Of a DNA stretch of 10,471 bases, positions 1 to 6,745 are shown in pieces. Location of the stretch: NCBI GenBank assembly GCA_001574975.1, contig KQ965780.1:151192-161662 (forward strand). The letters are read 5' to 3'. The notes under the pieces were generated by a model. That model saw only the letters and a list, made by a program, of their open reading frames with translations. It searched no databases and was not told the DNA's origin. Source of the stretch: Gonapodya prolifera JEL478 (Eukaryota; Monoblepharomycota; Monoblepharidomycetes; Monoblepharidales; Gonapodyaceae). Position numbers and translations under genes: made by a program. How positions within the stretch are numbered: position 1 is the first letter of the stretch; each line of letters begins with the position of its first letter.

Positions 1-133
1 AGTTTGGCATCACGTTCCTGCAGGTGAGTTCTATGCACATCACGTCTTGCTATGTACATCTGATCATATATGCACGTTCCTGCAGTTTACAGGCTCGTGC
101 AGCTCACCTAGGTTGTGTAGCATTATGCCAAAC
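1..133. repeat. Short dispersed repeat, copy 1 (left window edge)
   Basis: Positions 1-122 match 4996-5117 in direct orientation with a single difference (C at 96, T at 5091), so the two copies are recent relatives or under constraint. The copy begins exactly at the window edge and may extend further left. It contains a 13-bp internal direct repeat, CACGTTCCTGCAG, at 11-23 and 73-85. Its ends, AGTTTGGCAT at 1-10 and ATGCCAAACT at 124-133, are perfect 10-bp inverted repeats, which would fit a miniature inverted-repeat element. The other copy does not share the right end, so this boundary is uncertain. No coding potential was recognised. Confidence 0.8.
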
Positions 134-1640
134 TTCCTTCCCTGTTTTTAGCTGACTGCAAGGTTCAGAAGCTAGGCAGGGACGTGATTTTTAGCAGTCA
201 CGCGCCCCATTACATTATCTATTGAGGCAACGCGTTGCTTTTCGAATTGAATCACTCAGTGAGCAGCAATCTCTCCTGGCGTAATTTTGAAAACGGGATC
301 GGCGACGCAGAACGAATCCACATATCGCGATTCAAGCACAACCACTTGCTGCATATTACAATCTCTAATGCACCCTCGAATTTTCGCTTTGATTGGACTA
401 CTACTCGTCGAGTTATTCACAGAAGTGTCAGCAGATTTTTGTTCTCAGTATTCAGCTGATTGCAAGACGCAGAAGCTATGCAGAGATGAGATCTTCAGCA
501 GACACATACTTCCATGCAATGTCTATCACGACCGCATGTTTTTGTGGAATTTCAAACACTGAGTGAGCAGACATCATTGCCGGCGTAATTTTAGTCATGG
601 GGTTGACGACGCAGAACGAAGCGCAATATCGCGGTTTTAGCAATGTTGCTCTTTGCACATCATAATTGATGTTGCATTCTCGAAATTTCGCTTGATTTGA
701 ACTGCTTCTCGTGGAGTTATTCACACGATTTCAACAAAATTGGTACTCCCAGTATTCAGCTTATTGCAAGACGCAGACGCTATTCTGGTATCCAAATTAT
801 TGCGCACGAATACTTCATTACTATATCTATCAGAGACGCACATTGTTGCTACATTTGAATCGCTCAGTGAGCCGCTATCTTGATTGACAAGGTTTCAACC
901 TCGGGAGAGGGGACACAGACCAAAATGTAACAACAAAGCGTTCTCAGCAAGATTCTACGCTCAATATATGTGATATTGCACCCTTAAAGTTTCATTTGAA
1001 TTGGACTACTCTTCGTGGTGTTATTCACAGCTTTGTGTGCAATTTCCATCAGTACATGACTGCAGCAGCATCTTCTTGTTTTAGCTCACTGCAAGGCTCA
1101 GAAGCTATTCAGAGATGTGAATTTTTTCCGACCCATACTCCATTATTATATCTTTTAGGGCCGCTTACTTTTGTTAAATTTCAACCACTGATGTAGTATT
1201 GTGGCTTCAGCAACGTCAGTCTTTGCACATTATTATTGATGTTGCATCCTTAAAGTTTAGCTTGCGTTGGACTGCTTCTCGTGGAGTTATTTACGCAACT
1301 TCAGCAAAATTGGTACTCTCAGTATTCAACTGATTGCAAAGCGCAGACACTGTGCTGGGATTCTAATTTTGCGCACACATACTTCAATACTTTATCTATT
1401 AGGGACGCACACTGTTGTTGCATAACAAACGTTCAGTGAACCGCAATCTTGATTGACAAGGTTTCAATCTTGGGAGTGATGACACAGATCAAAGCGCAAT
1501 AACGCATCGTTCTCAACCCTACTCAACGCTAAATTAATTCAATATTCCAACTTAAAAGTTTCGTTTGAATTGGACTACTCCTCATTGAGTTATTCACGAC
1601 TTTGAGTGCAACTCATATCAGCTCATATATTAGCAGCCTC
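134..1640. repeat. Degenerate tandem satellite, ~304-bp unit, alternating A/B variants
   Basis: Several landmarks recur at a regular period. GTTATTCAC (or GTTATTTAC) begins at 412, 715, 1020, 1286 and 1589. TGCAAG/TGCAAA followed by a CAGA-containing string begins at about 157, 461, 765, 1090 and 1335. CAGTGAGC-like strings lie near 257, 561, 864 and 1433. The basic spacing is 303-305 bp, with shortened spacing in the fourth unit suggesting an internal deletion. Units 1, 3 and 5 share TTGGACTACT before the landmark. Units 2 and 4 share CTGCTTCTCGTGGAG instead, so the array has a two-unit higher-order period. Copies have diverged clearly and short open frames inside are not conserved between units, so I see no gene here. 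A heterochromatic satellite or a decayed element array are both possible. Confidence 0.8.
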
Positions 1641-2714
1641 TGCTGTCACAAGATCTTTCCAAATGGAATCAACCAGCACTTCACATACTCAAGCTATATC
1701 TATCACTCAGAATTGCTTGACAAATGCTGCTGTAGATGACATTTCAGCCCTCTTTGTCTGCACATTCATAAATCTGCACCCCAACCTATCCTTTCTTCTT
1801 ACTTTTCCAACAGCAACTTTAAACTTTTCATGATGCTATTGCGATGTTCAAATGGATCTTCAGACTGTATTAGTAACCTTGAGGAGATGGTACCACTTTG
1901 CACTCTCAGGTCTAGGAACTTGAGAGCTAGGACCAAGAACTCTGCCAGGCACTTGCAGCTNGCAGGCTCATTTCGGGGCGGGAGATGGAGATGGAGACGG
2001 TGGTGACGCTCATCCATCAGGTCGCGCAGGTGGGGCAGCCGCTGCCGGATAATGTTGCGAGGCTGGTGCAGACGGGGGGTGCGTTGATGGTGGAGGATGA
2101 ATAATCTTGCCATGAAACCACATTTTGCATTAGTACTCAAAGTATATCCGGGACTGTGAGAAGTTAATTTAAAACCCGTATAAAGTTAGATTCTTGCACA
2201 CATGCAAGCGCTTACCCACTCATTGGCTTGTCTACTTGACCTGACTACGTCACTTCGACCAAGAGTGGGTTGGGTGGCGAAGACGAGGTCATCCGCAACT
2301 GAGCATTGAGCACGCCACAGTCCTAGTGCTACACCTCTTCCCCGCCCGTGTGCTCGTTTGAAGTCTGCGTCGGGGGTGAATCTCTCTCCCGTAGCATGCA
2401 GTGCCGATGCACCAACGCCCGAGTGTCTCACGTGCACGCACAGAATCAGATGATAAGACCCTGAGTCAGGGAGCACAAGTGCAGTGCGTCGATTGGGCTC
2501 TACTTGCGGGGGAGTTTTCGTCGCCAGCTTGTGAATGGTCTTGGTGTGGCCACCGATGTGGTGACCCGGCATCGTCACAGACCGAGGCCCTGAGAGACAC
2601 CGATAATTTCTGAGATGATCGAATCCAATTCATGGACGCGACTGTAAGTTGTGTGAGAAACGTTTGTTCACACCTGTACTGACGGTGGACCGTTTGGTTC
2701 GCGTTTGCGTTTAT
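1641..2714. other. Stretch without a recognisable gene
   Basis: Between the satellite and the transposon I find no gene I can support. The left part (1641-1900) is AT-rich and fades out of the satellite. 1931-2104 holds a short coding-like remnant listed separately. From about 2190 to 2700 the DNA is more GC-rich and has a minus-strand open frame (2578-2186), but it matches no family I know, starts at an arbitrary codon and overlaps open frames on other strands. The last bases before 2715 (GCGTTTGCGTTTAT) are the immediate left flank of the transposon insertion. Confidence 0.5.
1931..2104 (+). other. Short coding-like remnant with an ambiguous base
   Basis: A plus-strand frame is open for 57 codons between a TAG at 1928-1930 and a TAA at 2102-2104. 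Its 3' half (from ATG at 1985) has G/C-rich third positions and encodes an amphipathic stretch including TVVTLIHQVAQVGQPLPDNV, unlike the AT-rich surroundings. The window's only ambiguous base (n at 1961) lies inside it. It could be the last exon or a decayed fragment of a gene or retroelement, but I recognise no family and there is no obvious upstream exon. The opposite strand is also open across it, so the coding strand is not certain. Confidence 0.25.
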
Positions 2715-2716
2715 TA

Positions 2717-2744
2717 CAGCAGTATTCAATAATTATGTCCGCCC
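2717..2744 (+). repeat. Left terminal inverted repeat of the transposon
   Basis: It begins CAGCAGTATTCAATAATT and pairs with the right end over 28 positions with mismatches only at positions 6, 13, 19 and 25. It is preceded by TA at 2715-2716. The CAG start next to TA is usual for Tc1/mariner ends. This terminus lies downstream of the Fanzor stop codon. Confidence 0.9.
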
Positions 2745-2822
2745 TAAAGCTAACAAAATAATGACAGACTGCCCGTAGAGAGAATCAATCGGTGCCCGTT
2801 CACACCGAGGTACAGGACATCA
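2745..2822 (-). ncRNA. Candidate guide-RNA scaffold at the Fanzor 3' end
   Basis: The DNA between the Fanzor stop and the left terminus is where TnpB and characterised Fanzor systems encode their omega/f RNA. That RNA overlaps or follows the 3' end of the nuclease gene and takes its guide from sequence just outside the element. Here a clear hairpin is visible: TCGGTG at 2789-2794 pairs perfectly with CACCGA at 2803-2808 around an 8-nt loop. If the arrangement holds, the RNA would run on the minus strand through the left inverted repeat and end in a guide starting near 2716-2714. The 5' limit may lie inside the coding region. Position and hairpin are seen; the RNA itself is inferred. Confidence 0.35.
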
Positions 2823-4891
2823 AGTATGTCCTCTGAATCCGCGAACAAAGTTCTCAGGTCTAACTCCTCTGTACTCATTTCCATACAACCAAACACTCCT
2901 AATGTTCAAAGCCGCATTCACATCCCTGTTCCAAAACACATCACATCTCTCACACTGTTTAAATCTCCACTGCCTTCTCCCTGCAATATCAATCTCTCCC
3001 ATTGCCTTTGGATTTCCAGCATGAAAACAGTTGTTGCATTCCTGAGACGTACAATCTTCGTTCACTTGAACTAGAGCGCGGACGTATCTATGAGATTTGA
3101 GAATGCAAGTCAACCTTTTCAATGGCATGGAAGATCCAGAAATGCCGTCAGTGTGTGTGAACCCAACATCACCAACTGCAAAAACAATATCTGGTCCTGG
3201 TTTTCACAGTGGCAGCCCTTTTGCTTTCTTCTCCTTGAAATCTGAACATTTTCAAAGTCCTTTTGGTCAACATCTTGCTGCCCCAAATTTGCAATTCTGC
3301 GTGCAAATCTGTGCATAACTCTGTCTCTGGCAACTGTCACATTCCATCTGTCTTTTTGTGATGGCCCAGATGCATATGCGTCCAAAAGTGCTCTTGCAAC
3401 AAGTGCAAAAGAACCAATGCGCCGCATTGCAATATCGGAATTTGAAGTTTTGGCAGATGTAATGTGATTTTGCAATGTCAAAAATCCATTTGTGTTCAAA
3501 TACCACTGAAGACGTGTTTTGCTGTCATTGATGCCAGTGAGTGTGAAATATTCGTCTCTTGAGACATTGAATGAATATGTTGGTCTCACGCCACGCTCAG
3601 TTGAAATTCCACCTGCAACACATCCACCTGGTTTGTTAGGGTCCATTCCAAGAACAATCATGTGATCATAGATGGGAATTTGTTGGAATTCTGGTTCTTC
3701 AGGTGGATTCCAAAGTTGCCGAATATGTTTCATGACATGAAATGAAACCTGGACCCTGTCTGTAGTCAGTGTACCAGCAACAAGACGTGACTTAGAAGTG
3801 TTTTCAACCAAAGATCAATCAAAACCCTCCAAGAACGATTTGTTTGAGAATTGTGCTGTTGTGTTCCCAGTCATGTCTCAGTGCAAAACACAAATGTTCT
3901 TGACTGCAGTGTTGTCCAACATGATGTGTCTCAACTGGAAAGAATAGATTGGTGACAGACTGAATAATCTTGGAGGCCTCCGAGTTTCAATTTCCTGCTC
4001 CACCAGTTGTTTGGTTGTTGTTTCAATGTCATTCAGAATGTGTTTGAGAACACCCAGATATGTGTACCAGTAGTTGGTTTGTTCAGATTGAGCATTTGCA
4101 ATTGGGTTTGTAGTCAGAGGCAAAAGAGGTCTAAAGATTGCATCCATTGAATCCACAAACTCTATTTGTGGTTGAGAGATTGCAGGTGGTACTGAAGTGA
4201 AAAATGAATCAAAATGTCTTTGGAGATGATGCCAAATGACCCATTGATGGTGTTTGCTGAGTCCAGGGAACTGAAGTCTCGCCTTCCACTTGACGAAACA
4301 CTCAAGACGTTTTGCAAAATGAACCGTTGAGTGATTTTTCAGCATTGTCAAGTACTGCCCAATTGCAAACACATATGAGTTTGAAATCCTGACTGACCTA
4401 TGCCATTCTTCTGGCACAGGTGACATTGCAAGTCTGAGAGCATCAACTGCAAAGTTGCATTCAATTTCAATTGCATTCTGAGGTTGAGGTAGAGGTAGAA
4501 GAGGTGTGTTGCGTTTTTTGTAGGTTGTAGAGAGTGAGTTTGTAATTGAAGAAATGAAAGGAGTGTTGATTCTGTGAAATTCAGTTGAAGGTGTTCTGAC
4601 CAGAATGACATTCATGACCTCAGAAAGGTATTTTGTCACATCGGTGAGTTGTCTGACTGCAAACTGAATAATGTTATCAAGTTCTGGAAGCAAAAGGTCC
4701 TTTTTCAGAGGTAGAATGATTGTCCTTTCCACAGATTTGATGATTAACTCCTCTGCATCTTTGTTGTCTCTCAAATGTTTGTGAGCTGCTCTGGTGTTGT
4801 TTTTGGTTTTTGGTTTGTAGTTGGGACAAACTTTGCTGCTGGACCTGAAATGTGTTGTGCTTCCACAATCACAACTGTGTCACACTGACAT
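2820..4891 (-). pseudogene. Fanzor1-like RNA-guided DNA endonuclease (TnpB relative), disrupted
   Basis: This encodes about 690 residues, within the usual Fanzor1 range. From the ATG at 4891-4889 an N-terminal C-x-C-G-S-x2-H...CPN zinc motif (residues 7-24) is followed by a long REC/WED-like region rich in aromatic and basic residues. The RuvC-like nuclease follows: RuvC-I with D in VLGMDPNKPG (about residue 417, nt 3643-3641); FAVGDVGF near 3170, where TnpB would have its second acidic motif; an alternative glutamate in VNEDCTSQEC (3059-3057); a zinc knuckle from CNNC and CERC; and RuvC-III D in NRDVNAALNI (2924-2922). The shifted glutamate is a Fanzor hallmark. Translation is broken by TGA at 4882-4880, 3880-3878 and 3817-3815, and by a one-base frameshift between 3210 and 3195. 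The normal stop is TGA at 2822-2820. No introns are needed. If the nonsense codons are real, no full-length protein is made. Confidence 0.88.
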
Positions 4892-4905
4892 CCACTAATG
4901 TGGAG

Positions 4906-4911
4906 TATATA
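4906..4911 (-). promoter_or_regulatory. TATA-like element upstream of the Fanzor gene
   Basis: TATATA lies 15 bp upstream of the Fanzor ATG at 4891 on the minus strand, which is close for a TATA-box-to-start distance. Transcription could then begin at or inside the predicted start, so either the real start lies further in or this match is fortuitous. Only the motif is seen; promoter function is inferred. Confidence 0.2.
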
Positions 4912-4975
4912 GTGTAGTATGAGTGTTGGGTATTAGCTGCTGTGCCACTACTGTGGCCGCGGGTTTAGATGTGCA

Positions 4976-5021
4976 CACCTGCAGGACGTGCCCTAAGTTT
5001 GGCATCACGTTCCTGCAGGTG
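4976..5021. repeat. Inverted repeat spanning the start of the internal 122-bp repeat
   Basis: CACCTGCAGGACGTG (4976-4990) is the reverse complement of CACGTTCCTGCAGGTG (5006-5021) apart from one extra base, with a 15-nt loop. The right arm lies inside the 122-bp repeat and the left arm just outside its known extent. The corresponding left arm of copy 1 would fall before the window, so it cannot be checked here. It could form a hairpin or be a binding site for a dimeric protein. Confidence 0.7.
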
Positions 5022-5117
5022 AGTTCTATGCACATCACGTCTTGCTATGTACATCTGATCATATATGCACGTTCCTGCAGTTTACAGGCTTGTGCAGCTC
5101 ACCTAGGTTGTGTAGCA
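4996..5117. repeat. Short dispersed repeat, copy 2 (inside the transposon)
   Basis: This is the direct repeat of 1-122 with one substitution in 122 positions, lying in the promoter region between the Fanzor and transposase genes. Similarity stops after TGTAGCA. The next bases of copy 1, TTATGCCAAA (123-132), reappear in copy 2 at 5225-5234, 107 bp further on, so copy 1 could be a deletion derivative of this region. A 10-bp match is weak evidence for that. Either this is an independent small element that inserted into the transposon, or copy 1 is a leftover of another member of this transposon family. Confidence 0.85.
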
Positions 5118-5317
5118 AACTGGTGTGTTTGCCTTTTCCAAGTCCGCTCATGGTGGTTTGTGTGCTTGGTCCATGCAATGTTATAAGTTTTGAGGAAATT
5201 ACTAGGCCCAGATTTATGTGCCTTTTATGCCAAAGAATTGCAGTGCCACAGAGTGGCACAACCCAAATAATAGATAATTCAAAAACCAACAATATAAAAT
5301 TCTGCAATTTTCATGTA

Positions 5318-6276
5318 ATGAAAAGAATCAAAGGGGTTCAGGATATTATTGCTTGTATGAGAACAGCTGGCATGAATTCTTGAGAAATATCAAGAGCTTT
5401 TGATATCAGCAAAAGAACCTTGAGACATTGGGAAAATGGTCCCTTCCACAAGGGAACTCAATCAAGGCAAAAGAAATACAATGAAGAAGAAGAGGCCTGG
5501 ATATGTAATGAAATGATGAAATCATCAACATTGAGACAAATAGATGCAGCAAATGCCATTCTAGGGACATTTGGAACTGAGATATCACAACCAACAGTGC
5601 ATTGCTGTCTCAAACAAAATGATATCACAAGAAAGAAACTATCAGTGTCAAGCAAGAAACAACAAGGCAAAGTGCAACTGGTTGCAGCATTCCAAGCTGC
5701 GCTTCAGAACACACAATCGCATACCTGGATTGCAATGGATGAGACTGGTTTCAAACTAGGTGACAGAACACAATATGGCTATGCAAAAAAGGGCAGAAGA
5801 GCATTTTCAACAAAGATGCTGTCACCTTGCAATTATTCTTTATTGCTTTGTGTCTCATATGATGGCGTGATTGTTTGGAAATTGATCAAGAAGGCTGCAA
5901 ATGCAAAGATATTTCAGAAATACATGAATGATGATGTTGGCCAGCGTTTAGAAATTGCAATCTCATTTTAGACAACATCCCATTTCATAAAGCCACACAG
6001 TCTCTAACAAGTCATGGTCTGCCAACTATCAAACAAACTGCAGATAGTTTTGGAATCAGGCTCCATTACACTGCTCCATACTGTCCATTTCTCAATCCAT
6101 CTGAGTACATTTTCCGTCTGATAAAGGGTCATGTAAGGCGTGAAATACCAAAAACAGAAGATGAACTTAGAGATGCTATTGTGAATGCTATTGATAGAAT
6201 TACACCAAATAAAACAAGCAGGAAATTTGACCACTGCTTCCATCGCGGAACTGCGGCCAACCTTACAACTCGCTAA
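5318..6276 (+). pseudogene. Tc1/mariner/IS630-type DDE transposase, disrupted
   Basis: About 319 codons. From the ATG at 5318 there is a helix-turn-helix (residues ~8-34, ending EISRAFDISKRTLRHW) and a second winged-helix-like segment (TLRQIDAANAI ... ISQPTVHCCLKQNDITRKK). The catalytic core follows: D141 in WIAMDETGF, D in LILDNIPFHKA (nt 5971-5973), and E in PYCPFLNPSEYIF. The last two acidic residues are separated by 43 residues, longer than the DD34E/D spacing of classical Tc1/mariner enzymes. The gene is broken by TGA at 5381-5383 inside the first helix-turn-helix (residue 22) and by a one-base frameshift at about 5936-5943 just before the second D. The stop TAA at 6274-6276 lies 4 bp from the right inverted repeat. 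The enzyme would bind the terminal repeats and cut and paste the element at TA. Confidence 0.88.
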
Positions 6277-6280
6277 ATAG

Positions 6281-6308
6281 GGGAGGACAAAATTAATGAA
6301 TATTGCTG
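6281..6308 (-). repeat. Right terminal inverted repeat of the transposon
   Basis: Read on the minus strand from 6308 it begins CAGCAATATTCATTAATT and matches the left end at 24 of 28 positions. It is followed by TA at 6309-6310. It starts only 4 bp after the transposase stop codon, so the gene fills the right side of the element completely. Confidence 0.9.
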
Positions 6309-6310
6309 TA

Positions 6311-6745
6311 AGTTAACTCGTGCCACCCCCAACCCCTCTCAATACTTTTTGACCACCCATGCTCATGCTTACACTTGGCACAGTCAACCATTGGCTCACA
6401 CAGACAAGGTGGGGACCGCTAGTTATGGATGGGAGAAGAGAAAGAGGGGGGAAGGGCATATGGAGGACTTGATAGCTTCTGTTCACTTCGTAACAATATC
6501 TGAAAATTGAACTGACGTTTTTAGTGCGCATGGGAAGAAGGAAGTGAGTGAATAATGTGCGCTGTGACACAAAAGTTTTGTTTTTAAAGTTTAAAAAAGG
6601 AAAGACTGTGCCATGGGCATTGACTCCTTCATCAGGCAGCAAAAACGCGTCTCCTGTCTAATCACAGTCACATCTTTCTTCAATCCAGCGGTTAGATTCA
6701 GGACACTGCGCCAACGCATCGTGATCGGATTCCAAGCAATCAACG
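6311..6745. other. Intergenic stretch upstream of the TmcB-like gene
   Basis: These 435 bp between the transposon's right TA and the next start codon contain purine-rich runs (around 6430-6460) and a T/A-rich segment (6570-6600), but no frame resembling a protein and no RNA gene I recognise. It presumably contains the promoter and leader of the downstream gene. A TGA in frame with the downstream ATG lies shortly upstream of it. A transposon sitting here could affect expression of that gene. Confidence 0.5.

Larger units (their letters stand above)
4892..5317. promoter_or_regulatory. Divergent intergenic region between Fanzor and transposase
   Basis: The 426 bp separate the two start codons and would have to drive both genes. 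Besides the 122-bp repeat copy, the sequence shows an inverted repeat (CACCTGCAGGACGTG at 4976-4990 against CACGTTCCTGCAGGTG at 5006-5021, one bulged base, 15-nt loop). It also shows a perfect 7-bp hairpin (GTGCCAC at 5243-5249, GTGGCAC at 5253-5259, 3-nt loop). TATAAAA lies at 5293-5299, only 19 bp before the transposase ATG. A frame open upstream of the transposase start (from 5042) runs into it but shows no protein features, so I treat it as noncoding. Confidence 0.5.
2717..6308. mobile_element. Tc1/mariner-type transposon carrying a Fanzor1-like nuclease gene
   Basis: The element is bounded by imperfect terminal inverted repeats: 2717-2744 reads CAGCAGTATTCAATAATT and 6308-6281 on the minus strand reads CAGCAATATTCATTAATT, continuing to 24 matches in 28. 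Both ends are directly preceded or followed by TA (2715-2716 and 6309-6310), the target duplication typical of Tc1/mariner/IS630 elements. At 3592 bp it is longer than a simple one-gene Tc1/mariner element because it carries a second gene. The Fanzor (minus) and transposase (plus) genes are divergent, and their 3' ends abut the two termini: 75 bp separate the Fanzor stop from the left repeat and 4 bp separate the transposase stop from the right repeat. Fanzor1 genes are known from several eukaryotic DNA transposon classes, including mariner-like ones. Both genes are disrupted, so this copy is probably non-autonomous today. Confidence 0.9.

Noticed and set aside
134-1640. CRISPR-like or coding interpretation of the tandem repeats
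   Set aside because: The units are about 304 bp, adjacent and diverged, without short identical repeats and unique spacers. The short frames inside are not conserved from unit to unit.
2186-2578. Minus-strand open frame of about 130 codons left of the transposon
   Set aside because: It has no recognisable family or motif, starts at an arbitrary codon and is mirrored by open frames on the other strand in a GC-richer patch.
4677-4868. Gln-rich minus-strand frame at the Fanzor 5' end
   Set aside because: It is an overlapping frame; the correct frame there encodes the CDCGSTTHFRSSSKVCPN zinc motif.
5042-5317. N-terminal extension of the transposase upstream of the ATG at 5318
   Set aside because: The frame is open but encodes the dispersed 122-bp repeat and a Cys/Leu-rich string with no helix-turn-helix features. 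The conserved part begins at MKRIKG.
2820-5383. UGA as a sense codon in this organism
   Set aside because: The Fanzor's natural end is itself a TGA directly after the expected C-terminus, the neighbouring gene does not need UGA readthrough, and both transposon genes also carry frameshifts. Decay is simpler, though not proven.
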